The notes beneath the pieces are model-generated. The model saw only the letters and a program-made list of their open reading frames with translations. It did no database searches and was not told the origin of the DNA. This document shows positions 1-5,187 of a DNA stretch of 5,187 bases, piece after piece. A program made the translations under genes and the position numbers. Source of the DNA: Flavobacteriaceae bacterium (GTDB taxonomy: Bacteria; Bacteroidota; Bacteroidia; Flavobacteriales; Flavobacteriaceae); NCBI GenBank assembly GCA_023145595.1, contig JAGLDM010000318.1, positions 1 to 5,187 on the forward strand, written 5' to 3'. Each line of letters starts with the position of its first letter. The first letter of the stretch is position 1.

Positions 1-1
1 T

Positions 2-988
2 GAAAATGGAAATATTGATTTAGACGATTTAAGAGAAAAGGCAATTTTACACAAAGATAATCTTGCTGCATTGATGGTTACCTACCCATCTACTCACGGA
101 GTTTTTGAATCATCCATTCGTGAAATCACACAGATTATTCATAACAACGGCGGACAAGTATATATGGATGGTGCCAATATGAATGCACAAGTTGGATTAA
201 CAAATCCGGCTACCATTGGAGCCGATGTATGTCATTTAAACTTACACAAAACATTTGCCATTCCGCATGGAGGTGGAGGTCCTGGAGTAGGGCCTATTTG
301 TGTTGTAAAACATTTAGCCGAGTTTTTACCTAGTAACCCAATTATTAAAACAGGAGGTAAAAACGCCATTACCGCAATTTCATCTGCACCTTGGGGTTCT
401 GCTTTGGTAGAAATTATTTCTTATGCTTATATAAAAATGCTTGGTCATAACGGACTGAGAGAATCAACGAAAATGGCAATTTTAAATGCCAATTACTTAA
501 AATCTTGTTTAGAAGAACATTATTCCATTTTATATGCTGGCGAACAAGGAAGAGCCGCACATGAAATGATTGTTGACTTTAGAGAGTTTAAAGAAAAAGG
601 AATTGAGGTAACGGATGTAGCAAAGCGATTGATGGATTATGGATTCCACGCGCCTACCCTTTCATTTCCTGTTGCTGGAACTTTGATGATTGAACCAACA
701 GAAAGCGAAAATAAAGCTGAATTAGACCGCTTTCTTTCTGCAATGATTTCAATTAAAAAGGAAATAGACAATTTCAATCCAGAAGATTCTGTATTAAAAA
801 ACGCACCTCATACACAGGCAATGGTAACTGCCGATGAATGGCCTCACTCCTATTCTAGACAAGAAGCTGCTTATCCTTTAGATTATATCAAAGAAAATAA
901 ATATTGGCCACCTGTAAGAAGAGTAAATGATGCTTTTGGTGACCGTAATTTAATTTGCTCTTGTAATCCCATTGAGGATTATATGTGA
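2..988 (+). CDS. gcvP: Glycine dehydrogenase (decarboxylating), P protein of the glycine cleavage system, C-terminal part (5' end outside window)
   Basis: The reading frame is open from the first bases of the window to a TGA at 986-988, giving 328 residues; family members are about 950 residues, so this is the C-terminal third. P protein is the PLP enzyme that decarboxylates glycine and passes the aminomethyl group to lipoyl-GcvH, in the cytoplasm. The visible part holds the active PLP domain: [10 protein letters not shown], then [18 protein letters not shown], whose lysine (codon 248-250) should form the Schiff base, followed by the glycine-rich loop. Further on, [32 protein letters not shown] and the terminal block with [10 protein letters not shown] and [15 protein letters not shown] are all family hallmarks. 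An internal TTG at 71 is not the start, since recognisable sequence continues upstream of it. The stop is followed by a repeat-rich gap rather than by another gcv gene. I see no frameshift or lost key residue. Identification is firm. Confidence 0.97.
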   Translation, partial: ENGNIDLDDLREKAILHKDNLAALMVTYPSTHGVFESSIREITQIIHNNGGQVYMDGANMNAQVGLTNPATIGADVCHLNLHKTFAIPHGGGGPGVGPICVVKHLAEFLPSNPIIKTGGKNAITAISSAPWGSALVEIISYAYIKMLGHNGLRESTKMAILNANYLKSCLEEHYSILYAGEQGRAAHEMIVDFREFKEKGIEVTDVAKRLMDYGFHAPTLSFPVAGTLMIEPTESENKAELDRFLSAMISIKKEIDNFNPEDSVLKNAPHTQAMVTADEWPHSYSRQEAAYPLDYIKENKYWPPVRRVNDAFGDRNLICSCNPIEDYM

Positions 989-991
989 TTT

Positions 992-1033
992 GAAGTATGA
1001 GGTTAGAAGTGAAAAGTTTGACCGATGACTGAT
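992..1033. repeat. Degenerate 7-bp-periodic segment after gcvP
   Basis: Starting four bases after the gcvP stop, the sequence can be cut into six consecutive 7-mers: gaagtat, gaggtta, gaagtga, aaagttt, gaccgat, gactgat. Most begin with GA and they share several positions. This looks like a decayed heptamer tandem repeat. It has the same 7-bp period as the intact CATCAAC array 50 bp further on, and its last part (atgactgatgg, 1025-1035) is nearly the reverse complement of that array. The periodicity is seen directly; common origin is inference. Confidence 0.4.
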
Positions 1034-1060
1034 GGATAAAAACATAAACGACAAAATATA

Positions 1061-1085
1061 TTTCGACCTGTTTCGACTCCGCTCA
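1061..1085. repeat. REP-like motif with TTTCGAC twice, including TTTCGACTCCGCTCA
   Basis: TTTCGAC occurs at 1061-1067 and again at 1071-1077, ten bases apart. The second copy continues as TTTCGACTCCGCTCA (1071-1085), which overlaps the first base pairs of the heptamer array. Sequences of the form TTTCGACTnCGCTCA are common in short intergenic repeats of Bacteroidota and other bacteria; this is from memory, without a genome-wide count. It is probably a fragment of a dispersed non-coding repeat, not a gene. Confidence 0.35.
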
Positions 1086-1118
1086 TCAACCATCAACCAT
1101 CAACCATCAACCATCAAC
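1084..1118. repeat. Five perfect tandem copies of the heptamer CATCAAC
   Basis: Copies lie at 1084-1090, 1091-1097, 1098-1104, 1105-1111 and 1112-1118 without a mismatch, then the array breaks off at CAAATA just before the ATG of the Nudix gene at 1125. It should lie in that gene's 5' leader if transcription starts upstream. Because the unit is 7 bp, gain or loss of a copy would change leader length and shift the upstream in-frame extension that begins at ATG 1032. It could vary in copy number by slippage. No spacer structure is present, so it is not a CRISPR array. Confidence 0.95.
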
Positions 1119-1124
1119 CAAATA

Positions 1125-1706
1125 ATGAATAATAAAGTAAGAAATATACGGACACAATTATTATCAGACAACTGGTACACCTTAAACAAAATTACGTTTG
1201 AATATTTAAACGATAGCGGTGTTTGGGAAACACAAATGCGTGAATCTTATGACCGAGGAGATGGTGCTGCTATCTTTTTATACAATCCGACAAAAAAAAC
1301 AGTCATTCTTACCAAACAATTTAGAATGCCTACCTACCAAAATGGTAACGATGACGGAATGTCTATTGAAGTTTGTGCAGGTCTTTTAGATGGCGATGAC
1401 CCTGAAACGTGTGTCATAAAAGAAGCCGAAGAAGAATCTGGATATAGAGTAACAAAGGTTAAAAAAGTATTAGAAGCATATATGTCTCCAGGGGCAGTTA
1501 CTGAAATTGTTTATATGTTTATTGCTGAATACTCTGATGAAATGAAAGTAAGCGAAGGTGGTGGCTTAGCATCTGAAACTGAAAATATTGAAGTGCTAGA
1601 AGTTACGTTTATAGATGCGTTAAAAATGATTGAATCCGGAGAAATATCCGACGGGAAAACAATTATGTTGTTGCAATATGCGCAACTTCATAAGTTGGTT
1701 TATTAG
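1125..1706 (+). CDS. nudK: NudK-type Nudix hydrolase (GDP-mannose pyrophosphatase family)
   Basis: This 193-residue cytoplasmic enzyme should hydrolyse nucleoside-diphosphate sugars; E. coli NudK cleaves GDP-mannose to GMP and mannose 1-phosphate. Length (E. coli NudK is 191 residues) and blocks along the chain agree with NudK: LLSDNWYTL (12-20), YDRGDGAAIFLYN (42-54), LTKQFRMPTY (62-71), then the Nudix helix from about G86 to Y107 with core KEAEEESGY (99-107), where E100, E103 and E104 should bind the divalent metal. YMSPGAVTE (119-127) and SGEISDGKTI (171-180) also fit. Spacing from the glycine-leucine turn to the core is one residue shorter than in the classical Nudix box, as I recall it also is in NudK. 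The frame extends up to an ATG at 1032, but those 31 extra codons run through the heptamer repeats and have no counterpart in the family, so I chose 1125. No Shine-Dalgarno sequence is visible. Exact substrate is inferred. Confidence 0.9.
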   Translation: MNNKVRNIRTQLLSDNWYTLNKITFEYLNDSGVWETQMRESYDRGDGAAIFLYNPTKKTVILTKQFRMPTYQNGNDDGMSIEVCAGLLDGDDPETCVIKEAEEESGYRVTKVKKVLEAYMSPGAVTEIVYMFIAEYSDEMKVSEGGGLASETENIEVLEVTFIDALKMIESGEISDGKTIMLLQYAQLHKLVY

Positions 1707-1756
1707 ATCAAAAAAGAAGTTTCGGTTTCTTGTAACTGTAAACTTTTATTTTTTCC

Positions 1757-1780
1757 AAAACCGTGGTCGGGGTGGTTTTT
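1757..1780 (+). terminator. Possible weak terminator after nudK
   Basis: AAAACC (1757-1762) and GGTTTT (1774-1779) can form a 6-bp stem around an 11-base GC-rich loop, and the right arm runs into five T's ending at 1780. It sits about 50 bp after the Nudix stop, in the right place for a factor-independent terminator. The short stem and long loop make it a weak candidate. The reverse strand also carries an A-rich/T-rich flank, so it might act in both directions. Confidence 0.35.
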
Positions 1781-1798
1781 ATATCGAAGTTTATTTTC

Positions 1799-1830
1799 TG
1801 TCATTCGTTTTTCTTTTCCTCAAAATGACA
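1799..1830. repeat. Inverted repeat TGTCATT-N18-AATGACA upstream of the DUF805 gene
   Basis: TGTCATT at 1799-1805 and AATGACA at 1824-1830 are perfect reverse complements separated by 18 pyrimidine-rich bases. The pair lies between the possible nudK terminator and the putative promoter of the DUF805 gene. It could be a hairpin, an operator dyad, or the decayed ends of a dispersed flavobacterial repeat, since elements bounded by TGTCATT/AATGACA are frequent in these genomes as far as I recall. The symmetry is certain; function is unknown. Confidence 0.5.
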
Positions 1831-1843
1831 TTTAATTTTTAGT

Positions 1844-1851
1844 TATCTTTA
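1844..1851 (+). promoter_or_regulatory. Putative -7 promoter box for the DUF805 gene
   Basis: TATCTTTA matches the Bacteroidota -7 consensus TAnnTTTG at all but the last position and lies 25 bp before the ATG at 1877, a plausible leader distance. I find no clear TTG/TTTG -33 box at the expected distance, so this rests on the -7 match alone. Confidence 0.4.
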
Positions 1852-1876
1852 CCCGAAGATTTAAATAGTATAATAT

Positions 1877-2254
1877 ATGAATTGGTATATCAAGGTAATT
1901 AATCAGTTTTCAGATTTTTCAAGTAGAGCAAGAAGAAAGGAGTTTTGGATGTTTGTATTGTTTAATATGGCTTTTGCTTTGTGTGCAATGCTTCTTGATA
2001 ATTTTTTGGGAACAACCATCCAAATTGCTGGTGAAGATGTGGGATATGGATTGATTTATATTATATATTCTTTATTTGTGTTGATTCCTAATTTAGCGTT
2101 ATCGGTTAGAAGAATGCACGATGTTGGTAAAAGCGGTTGGTTTTTGCTAATTGCGTTTATTCCAATTATTGGGGCAATTTGGCTATTGGTTTTAGATTGT
2201 ACTGATGGTGAAAAAGGCACAAATAAATGGGGACCAAACCCAAAAGAAGAGTAA
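1877..2254 (+). CDS. DUF805 family small integral membrane protein
   Basis: This is a 125-residue inner-membrane protein of a widespread family with no established biochemical function. The family signature is complete: MNWYIKV at the start, FSSRARRKEFW (14-24), then three hydrophobic segments at about 23-44, 56-76 and 86-106, with SVRRMHDVGKSGW (76-88) between the second and third, and the C-terminal GTNKWGPNP (114-122). Arginine-rich stretches flank the membrane segments. The start ATG at 1877 gives the standard family N-terminus. The gene appears to be transcribed alone: about 170 bp with inverted repeats separates it from nudK, and the next gene converges on it, with only 3 bp between the two stop codons. 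Family membership is firm; a role in transport or envelope maintenance would be a guess. Confidence 0.93.
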   Translation: MNWYIKVINQFSDFSSRARRKEFWMFVLFNMAFALCAMLLDNFLGTTIQIAGEDVGYGLIYIIYSLFVLIPNLALSVRRMHDVGKSGWFLLIAFIPIIGAIWLLVLDCTDGEKGTNKWGPNPKEE

Positions 2255-2257
2255 ATT

Positions 2258-3196
2258 TCAGTTCCCCTTCGTTTTAATTTTATTTACAATCGTTTGGGCA
2301 AGTTTTATTTTTGATTCTACAGTCCAACCAGCAACATGCGGAGACAATAAAACCTTTTCAGAATGGACTAAATATTTAAAAGCAGTTGGTAATTGTTCAT
2401 TTTCAAAAAGATTTTCAAAACTTGTTTTTTCGTATTCTAAAACATCCAACCCGGCACCTAATATTTTTTTATTTTTTAGTGCATCAACCAAATCTGAAGT
2501 AACAATGGCGCTTCCACGAGCCGTATTCAATATCCAAAAAGGTTTTAAAAACTTAGATATAAATTCAGCATCAATCATCTGATGCGACAATTCGTTAAAC
2601 GGCGTATGAAGGCTAAGTACGTCGGTTTTTAGAAATAACTCTTCTAAAGATACTTGGCTGCAATTTTGATCGCCAACACCTTCTTTAATGTCGTAGCAAA
2701 GCACCTCAACATCGAAGCCTTGTAATTTTTTCGCAAAGGACTTACCCATATTTCCGTAACCAATCAAACCAACTGTTAAGCCATCTAATTCAATACCTCG
2801 ATTGTCTTCTCGCAGCCATTTCCCTTTTCTAATTTCTCGGTCTGCTTTGTTGAGTTTATTGAATAAGGAAAGGAGCATTCCTAAGGCATGTTCACCTACG
2901 GCATTTCTATTTCCTTCAGGGGCAGCGATCAACTCAATGCCTTTTTGTTGGGCATAATCACAATCGATACTTTCCAATCCAGCACCTACCCTAGCAATGA
3001 ATTTTAGGTTTGTAGCCGCATCTATAAATTGTTTATCAATTTTAAAACGACTACGGATTACAATACCATCATAAGAAGAAATTTTCTTTTCAATAACCGA
3101 TTTTGAAGACGAATAATCTTCATCATTGACATGCCCTAAATCATTAAGTTGATTTAGGAGGAGAGGATGGTTGGAATCTAAATGGAGAATTTTCAA
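2258..3196 (-). CDS. D-isomer-specific 2-hydroxyacid dehydrogenase (short phosphoglycerate-dehydrogenase-like, no ACT domain)
   Basis: This 312-residue NAD-dependent oxidoreductase belongs to the family that interconverts 2-oxoacids and D-2-hydroxyacids. The substrate-side half carries RVGAGLESID (69-78) and APEGNRNAVGEHALG (92-106). The Rossmann motif is G146-Y-G148-N-M-G151, and D169 at the end of the next strand fits NAD rather than NADP. The catalytic triad is present: R227 in NTARGSA, E256 in DVLEYE and H287 in LLSPHVAGW. It stops soon after the catalytic core, so the regulatory ACT domain of E. coli-type SerA is absent. The wording of its motifs is closest to phosphoglycerate dehydrogenases, but no serC is adjacent. 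It lies 62 bp downstream of panB on the same strand, so it may be co-transcribed with it. The start codon appears to be TTG: no in-frame ATG or GTG occurs between it and the upstream stop, and TTG is followed at once by the first beta strand (KILHLDS). Substrate unresolved. Confidence 0.9.
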   Translation of the reverse strand: MKILHLDSNHPLLLNQLNDLGHVNDEDYSSSKSVIEKKISSYDGIVIRSRFKIDKQFIDAATNLKFIARVGAGLESIDCDYAQQKGIELIAAPEGNRNAVGEHALGMLLSLFNKLNKADREIRKGKWLREDNRGIELDGLTVGLIGYGNMGKSFAKKLQGFDVEVLCYDIKEGVGDQNCSQVSLEELFLKTDVLSLHTPFNELSHQMIDAEFISKFLKPFWILNTARGSAIVTSDLVDALKNKKILGAGLDVLEYEKTSFENLFENEQLPTAFKYLVHSEKVLLSPHVAGWTVESKIKLAQTIVNKIKTKGN

Positions 3197-3202
3197 AACA
3201 AG

Positions 3203-3253
3203 TATTTTAGATTGTTGGCGTTTTGATTCTAAAAAATTTTATGGTCTAAAATA
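3203..3253. repeat. Inverted repeat in the panB-dehydrogenase gap
   Basis: TATTTTAGA (3203-3211) is the perfect reverse complement of TCTAAAATA (3245-3253), 33 bases apart. A second partial partner, TCTAAAA at 3228-3234, lies between them, so the first arm could pair with either. In the minus-strand transcript this falls between the panB stop and the dehydrogenase start. It could be a processing or attenuation hairpin, but the arms are AT-rich and chance is a real alternative. Confidence 0.4.
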
Positions 3254-3258
3254 TCAAA

Positions 3259-4077
3259 TTAATACTGCTCATTTTCATTTGGAAAATTCTTAGATTTCAC
3301 ATCTTTAATATAGTTTTTAAACGCACCTGCCATATCATCGTACAAATTCAAATAACGACGTAAAAAACGTGGATTAAATTCATGTGTCATTCCCAACATA
3401 TCATGAGTTACAAGAACTTGACCGTCTACACCTGCTCCAGCACCAATCCCTATAACAGGAATTATTAAACTCTCAGCAATTTCTTGTGCCAGTTTAGCAG
3501 GAACCTTTTCTAAAACAAGAGCAAAACAACCTAATTTTTCTAATAGTTTTGCGTCCTTTTTTAATTTTTCAGCCTCTTCTTCTTCTTTTGCTCTTACGGT
3601 ATATGTGCCAAATTTATAAATAGATTGCGGAGTTAATCCTAAATGTCCCATCACAGGAATACCCGCATTTAAAATCTTTTTTATAGAGCCTTTCACCTCC
3701 TTACCTCCTTCTAACTTAACGGAGTGACCACCGCTTTCTTTCAAAATTCTGATGGCAGAGCGCAAAGCCTCTTTAGAGTCAGATTGATAACTTCCAAAGG
3801 GTAAATCAACCACTACCAAGCCTCTATTTGTGGCTCTTACAACAGAACTGGCATGATATATCATTTCGTCTAAGGTAATAGGAACCGTTGTTTCGTGTCC
3901 AGCCATTACGTTAGAAGCAGAATCACCAACCAATATCACATCAATACCTGCGTTATCAACAATTTTGGCCATGGTGTAATCATAGGCGGTTAACATTGAT
4001 ATTTTCTCATTGTTCCGTTTCATGTCCACCAAAGACTTTACAGTAACTCTTTTATATTCGTTTTTAGCAATCGACAT
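3259..4077 (-). CDS. panB: 3-methyl-2-oxobutanoate hydroxymethyltransferase (ketopantoate hydroxymethyltransferase)
   Basis: PanB transfers a hydroxymethyl group from 5,10-methylene-tetrahydrofolate to 3-methyl-2-oxobutanoate, giving 2-dehydropantoate, the first committed step to pantothenate and CoA; it is a cytoplasmic decamer in characterised species. The 272-residue product matches the usual length. Hallmarks in order: [16 protein letters not shown] (26-41), [15 protein letters not shown] (50-64), VVDLPFGSY (89-97), KLEGG (121-125), [12 protein letters not shown] (141-152), LVLEKVP (187-193), [15 protein letters not shown] (209-223) and [14 protein letters not shown] (225-238). D52, D91 and E123 should bind Mg2+, and E190 corresponds to the catalytic glutamate. 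The frame is open up to 4230, overlapping the divergent sigma gene, but the extra 51 residues are foreign to the family and the ATG at 4077 begins the normal N-terminus ([12 protein letters not shown]). It is the upstream gene of a pair with the dehydrogenase. Confidence 0.97.
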   Translation of the reverse strand: MSIAKNEYKRVTVKSLVDMKRNNEKISMLTAYDYTMAKIVDNAGIDVILVGDSASNVMAGHETTVPITLDEMIYHASSVVRATNRGLVVVDLPFGSYQSDSKEALRSAIRILKESGGHSVKLEGGKEVKGSIKKILNAGIPVMGHLGLTPQSIYKFGTYTVRAKEEEEAEKLKKDAKLLEKLGCFALVLEKVPAKLAQEIAESLIIPVIGIGAGAGVDGQVLVTHDMLGMTHEFNPRFLRRYLNLYDDMAGAFKNYIKDVKSKNFPNENEQY

Positions 4078-4098
4078 TGTTTGTTGAATTTTAGAGTG

Positions 4099-4106
4099 TA
4101 AAAGTA
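4099..4106 (-). promoter_or_regulatory. Putative -7 promoter box for panB
   Basis: Read on the minus strand this is TACTTTTA, seven of eight positions of the form TAnnTTTG, 21 bp before the panB ATG. No convincing -33 TTG is present at the expected distance. It lies in the 139-bp divergent gap shared with the sigma factor gene. Confidence 0.3.
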
Positions 4107-4170
4107 ATAAAATAATAGGAGTTTCTATGTCGCCCATTTGCTCCTGTTTATTTAAAACAAAACATATTAA

Positions 4171-4198
4171 TTTGATTCCTACAAATTTTATATATTCG
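4171..4198 (+). promoter_or_regulatory. Weak promoter candidate for the sigma/ZAS operon
   Basis: TTTG at 4171-4174 and TATATTCG at 4191-4198 resemble the Bacteroidota -33 and -7 boxes, with one mismatch in the latter. The 16-base spacer is shorter than the usual range of about 17 to 23. The site ends 18 bp before the sigma ATG. In an autoregulated system this region would also be where the sigma factor recognises its own promoter, but that cannot be judged from one sequence. Confidence 0.25.
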
Positions 4199-4216
4199 TA
4201 ATCCATTAGAATCCGA

Positions 4217-4786
4217 ATGTCAGAAAACAAAGAGCATATACTAACTCCAGAAAAGTGGGTTCAATCCTATTCAGATTATTTATTTAATTACACAATTACT
4301 CGTGTAAATAATAATGATTTGGCTAAAGATTTGGTTCAGGAAACTTTTTTTGCTGGGTTAAAATCGATGAAAAATTTTCAAGGAAAAGCGAGTGAACGCA
4401 CCTGGTTAATTTCTATCTTGAAAAGAAAAATCATAGATCATTATCGTAAAATAAATTCGAATAAAGGGAAGGCAGAGGTGCGTATGAATTTTTATAAGGA
4501 TGGGGATCATGAAGGTGAATGGATTGAAGAACGTGTGCCGAACACTTGGTCTAGTGATGCTGATAAAGATTTAGAAAATGATGAATTGAAACGTACTTTA
4601 GAACAGTGTATTGGAAACTTACCAGAGAAGTATCGTATGGTTTTTGAGATGAAAACGATAAAGGGTTTTGAGTCTGAAGAAATTTGTAAGGAATTAGATA
4701 TCACTCCGTCAAATTTATGGGTTATCATTCATAGGGCGCGTACGCAATTAAGAAATTGTATGGACGATAATTGGTTTAATAATTAA
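4217..4786 (+). CDS. ECF-type RNA polymerase sigma factor (sigma-70 family, resembles the TIGR02943 group)
   Basis: This 189-residue alternative sigma factor has only the two conserved sigma domains of ECF factors. Region 2 spans about 17-82, with [14 protein letters not shown] (32-45, core-binding helix) and [19 protein letters not shown] (60-78, -10 recognition). A linker of about 40 residues follows, with [10 protein letters not shown] (102-111). Region 4 runs from about 124 to 182: [44 protein letters not shown] in successive parts, containing the helix-turn-helix for the -35 side at about 152-179. The ending RNCMDDNWF and the linker recall the group named TIGR02943, from memory. The ATG at 4217 places region 2 at the usual distance from the N-terminus. 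It is divergent from panB and is followed after 4 bp by a small ZAS-motif gene, the normal layout of a sigma/anti-sigma operon. Three cysteines (131, 157, 181) are present. The signal and regulon are unknown. Confidence 0.93.
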   Translation: MSENKEHILTPEKWVQSYSDYLFNYTITRVNNNDLAKDLVQETFFAGLKSMKNFQGKASERTWLISILKRKIIDHYRKINSNKGKAEVRMNFYKDGDHEGEWIEERVPNTWSSDADKDLENDELKRTLEQCIGNLPEKYRMVFEMKTIKGFESEEICKELDITPSNLWVIIHRARTQLRNCMDDNWFNN

Positions 4787-4790
4787 GAGT

Positions 4791-5051
4791 ATGAGTAAAT
4801 TTTTTATTTCTTGTGACGAGGCAACTACAATTTGTGATAAAAGCCAATATGGTGAGGCTAAAATATCAGAGAAAATAAAATCAACAGTGCATTTTTTAAC
4901 TTGTAAATTATGTAAGTGTTATAGTCAGCAAAACGGAGTAATGACCAAAATATTTGGGATTTATGCCAATTCTAAAGATGCTAATGAAAAACACCTTTCT
5001 AAAGAGGAAAAAGATAAATTAGAGAAAGCAGTAAAAGAAAAAATGTTATAG
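4791..5051 (+). CDS. Small soluble ZAS-like (zf-HC2-type) protein, probable anti-sigma factor
   Basis: The 86-residue product has no membrane segment or signal peptide, so it should be cytoplasmic. Its key feature is H34-F-L-T-C38-K-L-C41, the HxxxCxxC zinc motif of ZAS anti-sigma domains, with a further C43 just after it and C8 and C15 upstream. C8 stands at the beginning of the domain in SCDEAT, where many ZAS proteins place another zinc ligand. Residues 22-48 should form the helices that pack on the sigma factor. The tail from about 67 is lysine- and glutamate-rich and likely helical. The gene starts 4 bp after the sigma stop, which argues for translational coupling and matched amounts of the two proteins. 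Most anti-sigma factors of ECF type are longer and often membrane-anchored; this one is nearly a bare ZAS domain. The anti-sigma role is inferred from motif and position; other zinc proteins cannot be excluded. Confidence 0.75.
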   Translation: MSKFFISCDEATTICDKSQYGEAKISEKIKSTVHFLTCKLCKCYSQQNGVMTKIFGIYANSKDANEKHLSKEEKDKLEKAVKEKML

Positions 5052-5118
5052 AAACATTATACGATTATAAATATGGTAGGAATTAGCATTAAAGAACGAA
5101 GAAAATGCGTAAATAAAG

Positions 5119-5187
5119 TTATCGACTAAACGTATCTAAATAAAAACTTTGATCACTTTTCTCCAGAGCTTTTAAAATTCGTTTTGG
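5119..5187 (-). CDS. Possible C-terminal end of an unidentified minus-strand gene (cut by window edge)
   Basis: Read from the right edge on the minus strand, one frame is open for 22 codons and ends with TAA at 5121-5119. The peptide ends in KALEKSDQSFYLDTFSR and has the mixed composition of real protein, while the other two minus-strand frames stop sooner. It would converge on the sigma/ZAS operon, leaving about 67 bp between stops. I do not recognise the protein. A 22-codon open stretch can occur by chance, so this is tentative. Confidence 0.35.
   Translation of the reverse strand, partial: PKRILKALEKSDQSFYLDTFSR

Noticed and set aside
1084..1118. CRISPR array
   Set aside because: The 7-bp units are directly abutting with no spacers, and no cas genes are present.
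1032..1124. Longer start of the Nudix gene at ATG 1032
   Set aside because: The added 31 residues are translated from the repeat element, including two rounds of an STINHQP-type peptide, and are absent from the NudK family; ATG 1125 gives the family length.
1630..1842. 70-codon plus-strand open frame over the end of nudK
   Set aside because: It overlaps the Nudix CDS in another frame and its second half is low-complexity Phe-rich translation of a T-rich spacer containing hairpins.
2254..2258. Terminator between the convergent genes
   Set aside because: Only 3 bp separate the stop codons and no stem followed by a T run was seen at the junction.
2205..2582. 125-codon plus-strand open frame
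   Set aside because: It overlaps the end of the DUF805 gene and lies antisense to the well-supported dehydrogenase; no family signature.
4078..4230. Longer start of panB reaching into the sigma gene
   Set aside because: The extra 51 residues have no PanB similarity and would overlap the divergent sigma CDS; the ATG at 4077 begins the normal N-terminus.
4507..4728. 73-codon minus-strand open frame
   Set aside because: It is antisense within the sigma factor CDS and shows no recognisable motif.
5073..5129. 18-codon plus-strand open frame starting at ATG 5073
   Set aside because: Too short, no ribosome-binding or family evidence, and it overlaps the possible convergent gene end.

Overview
The window is AT-rich, compactly coded DNA, most likely from a member of the Bacteroidota, probably a flavobacterium. 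The reasons are the protein sequences (GcvP, a NudK-type Nudix enzyme and PanB with the flavobacterial style of ending), the lack of Shine-Dalgarno-like sequences before start codons, and several weak matches to the Bacteroidota -7 promoter box TAnnTTTG. The taxon call is inference from recalled family sequences; no database search was run.

Layout, left to right. Plus strand: the C-terminal third of gcvP (glycine cleavage P protein), a short repeat-rich gap, a NudK-like Nudix hydrolase, a second gap with inverted repeats, and a small DUF805 membrane protein. Minus strand: a D-isomer-specific 2-hydroxyacid dehydrogenase whose 3' end lies only 3 bp from that of the DUF805 gene, and panB upstream of it, so the transcript order is panB then dehydrogenase. 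Plus strand again, divergent from panB: an ECF-type sigma factor, then 4 bp later a small protein with a zinc-binding anti-sigma (ZAS) motif. The right edge may hold the last 22 codons of another minus-strand gene.

Most genes are ordinary housekeeping: one-carbon/glycine metabolism, nucleotide-sugar clean-up and the first committed step of pantothenate synthesis. The parts worth a second look are (1) the sigma factor paired with a soluble 86-residue ZAS-like protein whose Cys/His spacing resembles redox-sensing anti-sigma factors; (2) five perfect CATCAAC heptamers ending 6 bp before the nudK start codon, preceded by a degenerate 7-bp-periodic stretch that can pair with them; (3) a 2-hydroxyacid dehydrogenase directly downstream of panB, which raises the possibility of a role in D-pantoate formation. 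No CRISPR array, tRNA, rRNA, transposase, phage gene or clearly novel multi-gene system is visible.
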